Notes: generated from the letters alone by a model not told the origin. Shown: positions 1 through 7,188, counted from the stretch's first letter. The stretch is 22,632 bases of DNA from Comamonadaceae bacterium (GCA_947374705.1 CANCDA010000018.1:1-22632), one strand, 5' to 3'. Program-made: numbers and translations.

Positions 1-180
1 CCACTCCACTGTGCCGTGGTCAACGACGGCGCGGCTGAAGTACGCGGGGTCTTTCAGGCGTTGAAAAACAGGGAATTCGACATAGGGCGAAACGTCAAAG
101 GTGGCGCGGCGACCATCCTGAAACTCTAGTTGCAGTACCCCGCCGGGCAGGGGTTGAACAGCGGCAACACGCGGGTTCAT
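1..180 (-). CDS. DUF2442 domain protein, N-terminal part (truncated by window start)
   Basis: Reading leftwards from the ATG at 180-178, an open frame of 60 codons runs off the window edge. It begins MNPRVAAVQPLPGG and continues with a short beta-rich stretch containing FQDGRRATFDVSPYVEF and PVFQRLKDPAYF. This is the usual start of DUF2442 proteins (NE0471 N-terminal-like fold), normally about 80-100 residues, so the C-terminal third is probably missing. Its ATG overlaps the TGA of the upstream DUF4160 gene (ATGA, 177-180), which implies translational coupling. The biochemical function is unknown. Small two-gene units of this kind are sometimes suspected to be toxin-antitoxin-like, but that is inference and nothing in the sequence proves it. 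Confidence 0.75.
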   Translation of the reverse strand, partial: MNPRVAAVQPLPGGVLQLEFQDGRRATFDVSPYVEFPVFQRLKDPAYFSRAVVDHGTVEW

Positions 181-446
181 CGCAAAGGCTCCACACGCTC
201 GACGGGTTGGCCTTGTATGGCCAGTGACCAATCGGCAATTAGCTCTTCTCGTCGCAACTCAATCCACGCTTGGACCAATCGGGTTTGTCGAATGGGAAAT
301 TTGCCGTCCAACATCTCCGTCGTCTCAATCGAAAAGACGGCCTCTGCTCCCTGGTACATCGCATGGATGTGTGGCGAGTTGTGCTGCTTGGTGTCCATGA
401 AATACATATAGATCAGGACGCCATAAAAGGAGGAGATGAGCGGCAT
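177..446 (-). CDS. DUF4160 domain protein
   Basis: An 89-residue protein starting MPLISSFYGVLIYMYFMD. It carries the two hallmarks of DUF4160: a His-rich HNSPHIHAMYQG segment (residues 22-33) and a later segment with GKFPIRQ, WIELRREEL and DW (about 48-73), ending in VERVEPLR. The length matches the family (about 80-90 residues). I chose the ATG at 446 because the longer frame back to 596 runs inside tkt and has no family similarity. The tkt stop lies 11 bases upstream, and no good Shine-Dalgarno is visible, so expression may depend on coupling to tkt. Its TGA overlaps the ATG of the DUF2442 gene. No catalytic role is established from sequence; a toxin-antitoxin-like or DNA-associated role is only an inference from the paired arrangement. 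Confidence 0.85.
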   Translation of the reverse strand: MPLISSFYGVLIYMYFMDTKQHNSPHIHAMYQGAEAVFSIETTEMLDGKFPIRQTRLVQAWIELRREELIADWSLAIQGQPVERVEPLR

Positions 447-457
447 GACGGAGGATA

Positions 458-2554
458 TTACTTGCGCAACACCTTTTCCACCGTCGCCGCCACATTCTCC
501 GGCGTGAAGCCAAAGTGCTTGAAGAGCACCGGCGCGGGGGCGGATTCGCCGTAGGTGTCGATGCCGACGACGGCTGCACAGCCGTATTTCCACCAACCAT
601 CCGTCACACCCATCTCCACCGCGATGCGCGGCAGGCCGGCGGGCAGGACGGCGGCTTTATAAGCGGCGGATTGGCGGTCAAAGGTCGTCGTGCTGGGCAT
701 GGAAACCACACGCACGGCAATTTTTTTAGCCGCTAACAGCGTTTGTGCCGCTATGGCCAAGGGCACTTCCGAGCCGGTGGCGATGATGACGGCCTGGGCT
801 TTTTTCTTCAAGCCGACTTGCGATGGCTCGGCCAGCACGTAAGCGCCTTTGTTGATGGCGTCCAGGCCGTAGGCGTCCACCTTGGCGGCAGCGGCCTTGG
901 ATGCCCCCTTGGCCGAGTAGGCGATGTTTTGACGGCTCAACAGCAGCGCGGTCGGACGGGTTTTGTTTTGCAGCGCGACGGCCCAGGCCACCGTGGTTTC
1001 GGCGGTGTCAGACGGACGCCAAACATCGAGATTGGGGATCAAACGCAGGCTGGCGGCGTGTTCGATCGACTGGTGCGTGGGGCCGTCTTCGCCCAGACCG
1101 ATGCTGTCATGGGTGAAAACGTGAATCACGCGCTGCTTCATGAGCGCAGCCATGCGGATGGCGTTGCGGCTGTAGTCGCTGAAGGTGAGGAAAGTGCCGC
1201 CGTAGGGGATGAAGCCGCCGTGCAGCGTCACGCCGTTCATGATGGCGGCCATGCCGAATTCACGCACGCCGTAATTGATGTGGCGGCCACCGTTGCCCGC
1301 ACCCGCTGCATCAAAGCGCAGGCTGGGCGTGTGGCTGGTGTTGGTGAGGTTGGAGCCGGTCAGGTCGGCCGAGCCACCCAGCAGCTCAGGACAGGCGGCG
1401 GTGAAGGCCTCTAGCGCGAGCTGGCTGGCTTTGCGGCTGGCCACGGTTTGCGCCTGGGTGTCGGCGGCAATCACGGCGTCCACGGCGACTTGGGCAAAGT
1501 TGGCGGGCAGCTCGCCCTTCATGCGGCGGATGAACTCGGCGGCCAGCTCGGGGTAGGCCGTTTGATAGGCCGCAAAGCGCACGTCCCAATCGTTTTGCGT
1601 GGCCAGACCCTGGGGCTTGGCGTTCCAGCCGTCGTAAACGTCTTGCGGGATGACGAAGGGTTCACTTGCCCAGCCGAGGGATTCGCGCGTGAGGCGGATT
1701 TCTTCGCCACCCAAGGGTTCGCCATGCGCCTTGGCGGTGTTGGCACGGTTCGGGCTGCCGTGGCCGATGGCGGTCTTGCAGACGATCAGCGTGGGCTTGT
1801 CTTTGGATTTTTTGGCTTGGGCCAAAGCCTTGGCCACGGCCTTGGCATCGTGGCCGTCCACCGGGCCAATCACAGCCCAACCGTAGGCGGCAAAACGCTG
1901 CGGCGTGTTGTCGATGAACCAGGGCGCGACTTGGCCGTCGATGGAAATGCCGTTGTCGTCGTACAGGGCAATCAGCTTGTTGAGCTTCCAGGCACCGGCC
2001 AGGGCGCAGACCTCGTGGCTGACGCCTTCCATCATGCAACCGTCACCCATGAAGGCGTAGGTGTGGTGGTTGACGATGCTATGACCGTCCCGGTTGAACT
2101 CCTTGGCCAGCAGCTTCTCGGCCAGCGCCATGCCCACGGCGTTGGCGATGCCTTGGCCCAGCGGGCCGGTGGTGGTTTCCACGCCGGGCGTCAGGCCGGA
2201 CTCGGGGTGACCCGGTGTCTTGCTGTGCAGTTGGCGGAAGTTCTTCAGCTCGACCAGCGGCAGGTCGTAGCCGCTGAGGTGAAGAAGAGCGTACAGCAGC
2301 ATGGACGCATGGCCGTTGGACAGCACAAAGCGGTCACGGTCGGCCCAATGCGGGTCAAGGGGGTTGTGCTTCAAGTGGCTGTGGCCCGTGCCATCAGCGC
2401 TCGGGCCCCACAGGGCCACGGCCATGTCGGCCATGCCCATGGGCGCGCCGGGGTGGCCGGAATTGGCGGCTTGAACGGCGTCCATGGCCAAGGCGCGGAT
2501 GGCGTTGGCCATTGCTTTGTCAGTTGCAGGGGACGGTGCGGGGGTGTTGGCCAT
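458..2554 (-). CDS. tkt: Transketolase
   Basis: A 698-residue thiamine diphosphate enzyme of the pentose phosphate and Calvin pathways. It moves two-carbon ketol units between sugar phosphates in the cytoplasm. Visible motifs are NSGHPGAPMGMADMA (31-45, with His34), DRFVLSNGHASM, GVETTTGPLGQG, the ThDP/metal-binding GDGCMMEG (170-177) ending near DDNGIS (199-204), the pyrimidine-domain motif GVREFGM with its catalytic Glu, and THDSIGLGEDGPTHQ. Length and domain order match the family (about 660-700 residues). I chose the ATG at 2554 (MANTPAPSPA), although the frame stays open to 2794. GGAG lies 11 bases upstream, and the extra N-terminus would overlap exbD. Compared with the E. coli enzyme there is an extra short Gly/Ser/His segment around residues 50-60 before LKHNP. 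It follows exbD by 137 bases and precedes the DUF4160 pair. Confidence 0.98.
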   Translation of the reverse strand: MANTPAPSPATDKAMANAIRALAMDAVQAANSGHPGAPMGMADMAVALWGPSADGTGHSHLKHNPLDPHWADRDRFVLSNGHASMLLYALLHLSGYDLPLVELKNFRQLHSKTPGHPESGLTPGVETTTGPLGQGIANAVGMALAEKLLAKEFNRDGHSIVNHHTYAFMGDGCMMEGVSHEVCALAGAWKLNKLIALYDDNGISIDGQVAPWFIDNTPQRFAAYGWAVIGPVDGHDAKAVAKALAQAKKSKDKPTLIVCKTAIGHGSPNRANTAKAHGEPLGGEEIRLTRESLGWASEPFVIPQDVYDGWNAKPQGLATQNDWDVRFAAYQTAYPELAAEFIRRMKGELPANFAQVAVDAVIAADTQAQTVASRKASQLALEAFTAACPELLGGSADLTGSNLTNTSHTPSLRFDAAGAGNGGRHINYGVREFGMAAIMNGVTLHGGFIPYGGTFLTFSDYSRNAIRMAALMKQRVIHVFTHDSIGLGEDGPTHQSIEHAASLRLIPNLDVWRPSDTAETTVAWAVALQNKTRPTALLLSRQNIAYSAKGASKAAAAKVDAYGLDAINKGAYVLAEPSQVGLKKKAQAVIIATGSEVPLAIAAQTLLAAKKIAVRVVSMPSTTTFDRQSAAYKAAVLPAGLPRIAVEMGVTDGWWKYGCAAVVGIDTYGESAPAPVLFKHFGFTPENVAATVEKVLRK

Positions 2555-2606
2555 GGAAGGGGCAGCTCCGGAAAAAGGGGTCGGGGAAACCCGGTATTTT
2601 ACTGGC

Positions 2607-2653
2607 CTGAGGCAAGGCTGATCTTCATCAGGTTGACCTGCAGAGCCCCTCAG
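2607..2653 (-). promoter_or_regulatory. Nested inverted repeats upstream of tkt (possible operator or leader structure)
   Basis: In the 137-base exbD-tkt gap, an inner inverted repeat CTGAT-4-ATCAG (2618-2631) sits inside an outer pair CTGAGG (2607-2612) and CCTCAG (2648-2653). Just downstream in the tkt direction is a -10-like TAAAAT (2601-2596), but no convincing -35 lies 16-18 bases away. The inner repeat would fall about where the -35 should be. The site could therefore be an activator or repressor operator, or the stems could form in the 5' leader of a transcript reading through from exbD. Both readings are inference; only the repeats themselves are seen. Confidence 0.35.
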
Positions 2654-2691
2654 TTCGGGCCTCCTTCTCTTGGGGGGAATGAGGATAATTT

Positions 2692-3105
2692 TTATTTTTG
2701 GCTTGCCACAAAGCCAATGCGACTCAAACCCGCTTGTTGCGCCAGCCCCATCAGCGTCACCACTTGACCGTAAGGCGCGGCCTGATCGGCCCATAACTGG
2801 ACTTCGCTCAAAGGGTTTTGCTGGGCGATCTGCGTCAGGCGCTTTTTAACGTCTTCCTGAGACATCGGCTGATCGTCCAGGTACGCCTGCCCTGACTTGT
2901 CCAAGCCGAGCCGCACGGCGCGCGCTGGCTCCTGCGGCTGGGCGGCGGCTGATGTGGGCAAATCCAGACGCAAGGAACTGGTGAGCAACGGGGCGGTCAA
3001 GATGAAAATCACCACAAGCACCAGCATCACGTCCACCAAGGGTGTCATGTTGATATCGCTCATGGGCTTGGGGGCATGGGTTCGCTCAAGACGGCCGAAC
3101 GTCAT
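2692..3105 (-). CDS. exbD: ExbD/TolR-family proton-channel subunit
   Basis: A 137-residue inner-membrane protein with a short cytoplasmic N-terminus, one membrane segment (about 21-43) and a periplasmic domain. The signature MSDINMTPLVDVMLVLVVIF (15-34) is typical of ExbD/TolR and contains the conserved membrane Asp25, which couples proton flow to work. It partners with the ExbB-like product just upstream. The exbB stop and this ATG are 4 bases apart, and GGAG-TAA-GTGT-ATG places the Shine-Dalgarno across the exbB stop, a sign of coupled translation. No tonB, tolA or tolB is next to it in this window. It could serve TonB transport or another motor; the symbol follows the common annotation of this dapB-linked pair in betaproteobacteria. 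Confidence 0.9.
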   Translation of the reverse strand: MTFGRLERTHAPKPMSDINMTPLVDVMLVLVVIFILTAPLLTSSLRLDLPTSAAAQPQEPARAVRLGLDKSGQAYLDDQPMSQEDVKKRLTQIAQQNPLSEVQLWADQAAPYGQVVTLMGLAQQAGLSRIGFVASQK

Positions 3106-3109
3106 ACAC

Positions 3110-3757
3110 TTACTCCGGCTTTTGCGTCAGCAGCAGCTCACGCAAATCAAAAGCGAAGCCCTCCAGATCGACCTCAATCTGGCCGACAAGACGACCCAGC
3201 ACGTTGTAGGCCAGCACGGCGGGGATGGCGACCACCAAACCCGCAGCCGTCATGAGCAGGGCCTCGCCCACGGGGCCAGAGATTTTGTCAATCGTGACCT
3301 GGCCTGCGCTGCTCATGCCCGTCAGCGCGTGGTAAATGCCCCAGACGGTGCCGAGCAGGCCGACAAAGGGCGCGGTGGAGCCGACCGTGGCCAGCAGCAC
3401 TTGACCCAATTGCAGCTTGCGCAAGCCTGTGTGCAGGGCGTCGCGCAACACACGGGTGAGTTGTTGCGACGGGCTACCGGCGGTGGCCAGCGTGCCCTGC
3501 GCAGTCAGGCGGCTGGCCTCCAGCAGGGGCAGCACCAGCCATTCACGGTCAAAGGCCTGGAGCTGGGGCAACGCGGCGTCCAGACCGGTGGACTGCCAAA
3601 AAGCCGCCGTGCTGCGCGCCACATCGGCACGAACGCGACGCAAGAACCAGGTCTTCCAAACAATCACCACCCAACTCGCCACCGACATCAGCAGCAAAAG
3701 CAGCGCCACGCCCTGGCTGACCGCATCACCCTGGGTGAGGAGCTGGGCCAAGTTCAT
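3110..3757 (-). CDS. exbB: MotA/TolQ/ExbB proton-channel family protein
   Basis: A 215-residue inner-membrane protein with three predicted membrane segments (about 16-36, 120-143 and 165-188). The family signature is clear: GSTAPFVGLLGTVWGIYHAL (126-145), then GPVGEALLMTAAGLVVAIPA (161-180) with the conserved Glu165. It forms the proton-conducting pentamer into which ExbD/TolR inserts, turning the proton motive force into mechanical energy for TonB-like or Tol-like partners. Its ATG overlaps the TGA of dapB (3757-3754), and exbD follows after 4 bases, so the three are almost certainly co-transcribed. ExbB and TolQ are hard to separate by sequence alone; the absence of tolA and tolB nearby favours ExbB. 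Confidence 0.9.
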   Translation of the reverse strand: MNLAQLLTQGDAVSQGVALLLLLMSVASWVVIVWKTWFLRRVRADVARSTAAFWQSTGLDAALPQLQAFDREWLVLPLLEASRLTAQGTLATAGSPSQQLTRVLRDALHTGLRKLQLGQVLLATVGSTAPFVGLLGTVWGIYHALTGMSSAGQVTIDKISGPVGEALLMTAAGLVVAIPAVLAYNVLGRLVGQIEVDLEGFAFDLRELLLTQKPE

Positions 3758-4569
3758 TGCAGTCCAAGCACGTCAAACATGTCAAACAGACCCGAGTTCT
3801 TGGTTGACAGGAAACGGGCGGCCCGCAAAGCGCCCTGCGCGTAGGTGACGCGACTGGACGATTTGTGCGTGATCTCGATGCGCTCGCCCGTGCCGGCAAA
3901 CAGCACCGTGTGATCGCCCACAATGTCACCGCCACGAATGGTGGCAAACCCTATAGAAGAAGGATCACGCTCACCCGTCACCCCTTCACGGGCGTACACG
4001 GCACAGTCTTTCAAGTCACGCCCGAGTGCACCCGCAATCACTTCGCCCATCTTGAGCGCCGTGCCCGAGGGCGCATCCACCTTGTGGCGGTGATGGGCTT
4101 CGATGATTTCAATGTCGTAGCCGGTGGACAGGGCTTTGGCCGCCATTTCCAACAGTTTGAGCGTGACGTTGACGCCCACACTCATATTGGGGGCCATGAC
4201 GATGGCAATGTCTTTGGCGGCGGCGGCGATCTCGGCTTTTTGCGCCTCTGTAAAACCCGTGGTGCCGATGACCAGGTTGACCCCCAGCGCACGGCACACC
4301 TGGAGGTGGGCCATCGTGCCCTCGGGCCGGGTGAAGTCGATCAGGGCTTGCGCATTTTGCAGGCCCGTCTTCAAATCCGACGTGATGCGCACGCCACTGG
4401 CATGGCCTGAAAAAGTGGCCGCATCTTGGCCCAGGGCCGCACTGCCCGCAACATCCAGCGCACCAGCCAAAACGCAGTCAGGATCGGCCCTGACGGCCTC
4501 GATCAGCATGCGGCCCATGCGGCCCGACGCGCCTGCAATGGCGATTTTTTGAGGAGTGGACAAAGTCAT
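3754..4569 (-). CDS. dapB: 4-hydroxy-tetrahydrodipicolinate reductase
   Basis: A 271-residue cytoplasmic enzyme that reduces the product of DapA with NAD(P)H in the diaminopimelate pathway, feeding lysine and peptidoglycan synthesis. The N-terminal Rossmann fold begins KIAIAGASGRMGR (8-20), with VIGTTGF (100-106) following. The substrate-binding signature is EIIEAHHRHKVDAPSGTAL (154-172), with catalytic His159/His160 and Lys163. The C-terminus ends GLFDMFDVLGLQ, typical of the family. The length is normal (about 265-275). The ATG at 4569 lies 59 bases after the bamE stop. It overlaps exbB by the four bases ATGA, so it belongs to the bamE-dapB-exbB-exbD transcription unit. Confidence 0.98.
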   Translation of the reverse strand: MTLSTPQKIAIAGASGRMGRMLIEAVRADPDCVLAGALDVAGSAALGQDAATFSGHASGVRITSDLKTGLQNAQALIDFTRPEGTMAHLQVCRALGVNLVIGTTGFTEAQKAEIAAAAKDIAIVMAPNMSVGVNVTLKLLEMAAKALSTGYDIEIIEAHHRHKVDAPSGTALKMGEVIAGALGRDLKDCAVYAREGVTGERDPSSIGFATIRGGDIVGDHTVLFAGTGERIEITHKSSSRVTYAQGALRAARFLSTKNSGLFDMFDVLGLQ

Positions 4570-4628
4570 GGTGATGAACTCAAGAAAAGCGGCGGTGGGG
4601 GGGTGCGCATCAAGCCTGCACCACCCGC

Positions 4629-5171
4629 TCAGCGCGTGGGCGACTCCAGCGGGGGGTAGCTGGCGGGCAAAGGCGGCAGGGGTGCAGCAGGGGCTGCTTT
4701 GGTCGGCACAGGCAGCTTCTGCAAAGTCTCTGACGTCGCCTCCAAGGCGGGTAATTGGCTTGGCAAATTCATCTTGCCCATGCTGGCCGCAAATTCGGTT
4801 TCGCTGGGTAAAGCGTCGGCTTCAAAACGCTGCAATTCGGTATTTTTAAAAAATACCGTCACACGGCGAGATTGGGGCGCCACGCCTTGGCGTTTCAAAG
4901 TAAACACGTAGTCCCAACGGTCTTCATGAAAGACACTGGCCAACAAAGGCGTCCCCAAAACATCACGAACCTGCACCCGGCTCATGCCGGGTTTGAGCAT
5001 GGCCACTTGCTCGCTGGTGACCACATTGCCCTGCACGACGTCCATCTTGTAGGGTCTGAAGGCGTTGACCAGTCGATTGCTCGTACTGTCCACCGTGCTG
5101 CAAGCAGACAGGGCGGCGCAGAAAATAAAAACCAGCCCTAAACCAGGGCCACGGCGCAGAAAATCGGACAT
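4629..5171 (-). CDS. bamE: Outer membrane assembly lipoprotein BamE (OmlA/SmpA)
   Basis: A 180-residue lipoprotein of the beta-barrel assembly (BAM) complex. I chose the ATG at 5171 because it gives a proper lipoprotein signal: basic MSDFLRR, a hydrophobic stretch, then the lipobox LSAC with lipidated Cys24. The BamE domain follows (about 40-130), with VQGNVVTSEQVAMLKPGMS, VRDVLGTPLL and WDYVFTLKR. E. coli BamE is only about 113 residues. Here a tail rich in Pro, Ala and Leu (about 135-180) extends the protein; longer tails are common in Burkholderiales, but the function of this one is unknown. It is divergent from fur, an arrangement typical of betaproteobacteria and pseudomonads, and is first gene of the dapB unit. 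The promoter is described separately. Confidence 0.95.
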   Translation of the reverse strand: MSDFLRRGPGLGLVFIFCAALSACSTVDSTSNRLVNAFRPYKMDVVQGNVVTSEQVAMLKPGMSRVQVRDVLGTPLLASVFHEDRWDYVFTLKRQGVAPQSRRVTVFFKNTELQRFEADALPSETEFAASMGKMNLPSQLPALEATSETLQKLPVPTKAAPAAPLPPLPASYPPLESPTR

Positions 5172-5194
5172 GACTCGATGTGTAACGATATGAT
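5165..5194 (+). promoter_or_regulatory. Possible sigma-70 promoter for fur
   Basis: On the plus strand, CGGACA (5165-5170) and TATGAT (5189-5194) are separated by 18 bases, matching -35 and -10 consensus at 4 of 6 and 5 of 6. It would overlap the bamE start codon region and give a leader of roughly 75 bases before the fur ATG. It is a weaker prediction than the bamE promoter. Confidence 0.3.
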
Positions 5195-5200
5195 CGGCCC

Positions 5201-5230
5201 ATTGTAGCGGCCTGGGTTTGACGTGCTCAA
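5201..5230 (-). promoter_or_regulatory. Predicted sigma-70 promoter for bamE
   Basis: Reading leftwards, a -35-like TTGAGC (5230-5225) and a -10-like TACAAT (5206-5201) are separated by 18 bases, in the bamE-fur gap. The start of transcription would fall near 5194, giving a leader of about 23 bases before the bamE ATG. The match is 4 of 6 and 5 of 6 to consensus. I see no clear Fur box overlapping it. Confidence 0.5.
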
Positions 5231-5277
5231 CCAAGCGCATCCCAAACGCCAGCCAGCACCCGCCAGAAAGACCGCCC

Positions 5278-5718
5278 ATGACCAGCATTGACGAACTCAA
5301 AAGTACCGGCCTCAAGGCCACGCTGCCGCGTTTAAAAGTGCTGGAAATTTTTCAAAACGGCACGCAGCGCCACATGACGGCAGAAGACGTGTTTCGCGCC
5401 TTGCTGGTGGACCGCTCCGACGTCGGCCTGGCCACCGTTTACCGGGTGTTGACCCAGTTTGAACAAGCGGGCATTTTGACCCGCAGCAATTTCGAGGGTG
5501 GCAAAGCGATTTATGAACTCAATGAAGGCCAGCACCACGACCATCTGGTCTGCCTGGACTGCGGCAGGGTGGAAGAGTTTTTTGACGCCGACATTGAAAA
5601 TCGCCAGAACGAAGTGGCCAAGGCCAAGGGCTTCATGATTGCCGAGCACTCGCTGAGCCTGTACGCCCATTGCACCAAGAGCCCCTGCCCGAACCGCCCT
5701 GCCGCACGCGGCGCATGA
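5278..5718 (+). CDS. fur: Ferric uptake regulator Fur
   Basis: A 146-residue metal-dependent DNA-binding repressor of iron uptake and storage genes. The N-terminal winged helix contains GLKATLPRLKVLEIF (11-25) and the recognition segment DVGLATVYRVLTQFEQAG (48-65). The metal and dimer domain has GQHHDHLVCLDCG (84-96), including Cys92 and Cys95, and a second pair Cys132/Cys137 near the C-terminus. The length fits the family. I chose the ATG at 5278, which begins MTSIDELKSTGLK as in other betaproteobacterial Fur proteins and has AGAAAG 7 bases upstream; the frame extends back to 5218 without family similarity. It is transcribed divergently from bamE and converges on hprK with only 9 bases between the stops. 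Confidence 0.97.
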   Translation: MTSIDELKSTGLKATLPRLKVLEIFQNGTQRHMTAEDVFRALLVDRSDVGLATVYRVLTQFEQAGILTRSNFEGGKAIYELNEGQHHDHLVCLDCGRVEEFFDADIENRQNEVAKAKGFMIAEHSLSLYAHCTKSPCPNRPAARGA

Positions 5719-5727
5719 TCATTCGGC

Positions 5728-6678
5728 TCAAGCGGGCCCGTCCATGGCACGGCGGTGCCGATCCACAAAATCCTGGTAGGTGTTGATGCCGCGCAACTGC
5801 AAAATGGTATTGCGCACGGCGGCCTCCACCAGCACGGCCAAGTTGCGCCCCGCAGCCACTTGCAGCACCACTTTGCGCACCGGAATGCCCAGCACGTCCT
5901 GGGTTAAAGGCTCATAGGGAATACGCTCGTAATCGCGCTCCAACGTCTCGCGCCGCACCAGGTGCACGATCAACTTCAAATTCATTTTGCGCCGTACCGC
6001 TGTCTCACCAAAAATTGCACGAATGTCGAGCAGCCCGATGCCGCGAACCTCCAGCAGGTTCATCAACAGATCAGGGCAACGGCCTTCAATCGTGTCTTGG
6101 TTGATGCGGTACAAGTCCACCGCATCATCGGCCACCAGGCCGTGACTGCGGGAGATCAACTCCAGGCCCAACTCGCTTTTACCCAAGCCCGACTCCCCCG
6201 TGATCAACACCCCCAAACCGAGGATGTCCAACAGCACGCCGTGCATGGAGATGCGATCAGCGAAGTGCTTGGACAAATAACTGCGCAACACGTCAATCAC
6301 ATAGGCCGATGAATCCTTGGTGGCAAACATCGGAATCTGCGCTTGCTCGCACATGGCCATGAGCGAAGCCGGTGGCGACTTGCCATCGGCCAGCACCAAC
6401 ACGGGCGGCTCCAACTCCACAATACGGGCCACCCGGCGGGCGCAGTCCTCAGGCGTGGCGTTGCTGAGGTAGGCGACCTCACGCTCACCCAAAACCTGAG
6501 CCCGATAAGGGTGGATGTAGTTCAGATAGCCCACCAAGTCCGCCCCGGAGCGCGCCGCACGCACGGCCACCTCGTCAAATCGGCGCTCCGATGCGCCCAA
6601 GCCCGCCATCCACTCCCAGTTCAGGAGCGATCGAAATTGATTGAACAGCACCTCAGCACTGACGACGGTAGGTCTCAT
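5728..6678 (-). CDS. hprK: HPr kinase/phosphorylase
   Basis: A 316-residue bifunctional cytoplasmic enzyme that phosphorylates and dephosphorylates a conserved serine of HPr. In proteobacteria it belongs to an incomplete, regulatory phosphotransferase system. The N-terminal half (1-130) is the family regulatory domain. The catalytic half shows His146 in MHGVLLD, the Walker A loop GESGLGKSE (161-169), a DDAVDL segment (184-189) and the HprK signature LEVRGIGLLDIRAIFG (209-224). Length and motifs are normal. It starts 18 bases after the ptsN stop and is probably co-transcribed with it, consistent with their linked roles in PTS-Ntr signalling. Its 3' end faces the fur 3' end, and I see no terminator in the 9-base gap. 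Confidence 0.97.
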   Translation of the reverse strand: MRPTVVSAEVLFNQFRSLLNWEWMAGLGASERRFDEVAVRAARSGADLVGYLNYIHPYRAQVLGEREVAYLSNATPEDCARRVARIVELEPPVLVLADGKSPPASLMAMCEQAQIPMFATKDSSAYVIDVLRSYLSKHFADRISMHGVLLDILGLGVLITGESGLGKSELGLELISRSHGLVADDAVDLYRINQDTIEGRCPDLLMNLLEVRGIGLLDIRAIFGETAVRRKMNLKLIVHLVRRETLERDYERIPYEPLTQDVLGIPVRKVVLQVAAGRNLAVLVEAAVRNTILQLRGINTYQDFVDRHRRAMDGPA

Positions 6679-6696
6679 ATTCGGTGGCGCTCGGGC

Positions 6697-7164
6697 TTAG
6701 GCTTGTTGGGCGGATTGCCAGCCTGCTATCAGGCCATGCAAAGCTTGCGCACTGTCGCTAGCGCCCAGCTTTTCACGCAAGACACTGTCGCTCAGCATCT
6801 CGGCAATTTCAGAGAGAATTTCCAGATGCTTTTGCGTGGCCGCTTCGGGCACCAGCAAAAAAATCAAAAGACTGACGGCTTGCTCGTCGGGGGCATCAAA
6901 GCCAATCGGCTGGGCCAGTTGGATCACCGCCGCCATGGGTGATTTAAGCCCCTTGATGCGGCCATGCGGTATGGCCACACCGTAGCCCAAGCCGGTCGAG
7001 CCCAAGCGTTCGCGGGCAAAGAGGCTATCGGTCACGACGGCCCGGTTCAAGCCGTGCAGGTTTTCAAACAGAAATCCCACCTCTTCAAAGGCTCTTTTTT
7101 TACTGCTGGCATCGAAGTGCACGAGCACTTGCGCCAAGGGCAAGATGGAGGAGAGTCGGTTCAT
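6697..7164 (-). CDS. ptsN: Nitrogen PTS EIIA component PtsN
   Basis: A 155-residue EIIA-Ntr protein, the terminal phosphoryl acceptor of the nitrogen-related phosphotransferase chain (PtsP-NPr-PtsN). It regulates potassium transport, nitrogen and carbon metabolism through protein contacts rather than sugar transport. The sequence has ESVGFLFEN-like helices, then RERLGSTGLGYGVAIPHGRI (51-70), where His67 is the phosphorylated residue, followed by VSLLIFLLVPEAATQKHLEILSEIAEML. I chose the ATG at 7164 (MNRLSSILPLAQVLV), the usual family start; an in-frame GTG at 7188 would add eight residues and lies against the terminator hairpin. No good Shine-Dalgarno is visible before 7164. hpf lies upstream and hprK downstream. 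Confidence 0.95.
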   Translation of the reverse strand: MNRLSSILPLAQVLVHFDASSKKRAFEEVGFLFENLHGLNRAVVTDSLFARERLGSTGLGYGVAIPHGRIKGLKSPMAAVIQLAQPIGFDAPDEQAVSLLIFLLVPEAATQKHLEILSEIAEMLSDSVLREKLGASDSAQALHGLIAGWQSAQQA

Positions 7165-7188
7165 GGTGGTTGGGGGCCGATTATGCAC

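Noticed and set aside
2590..2660. Possible TPP riboswitch before tkt (contains AACCTGAT in the tkt sense)
   Set aside because: It would suit a TPP enzyme, but the CUGAGA core and the GCGxAGGGA segment of the aptamer are absent and the helices do not fit. I kept only the inverted repeats.
1448..2767. Long plus-strand open frame (439 codons) antisense to tkt
   Set aside because: It is the mirror of a GC-rich gene with strong family similarity on the other strand. Its translation is low-complexity Gly/His/Val with no recognisable domain.
5172..5277. Fur box in the bamE-fur gap (autoregulation)
   Set aside because: No stretch approaches the 19-base GATAATGATAATCATTATC palindrome; only short AT-rich fragments are present.
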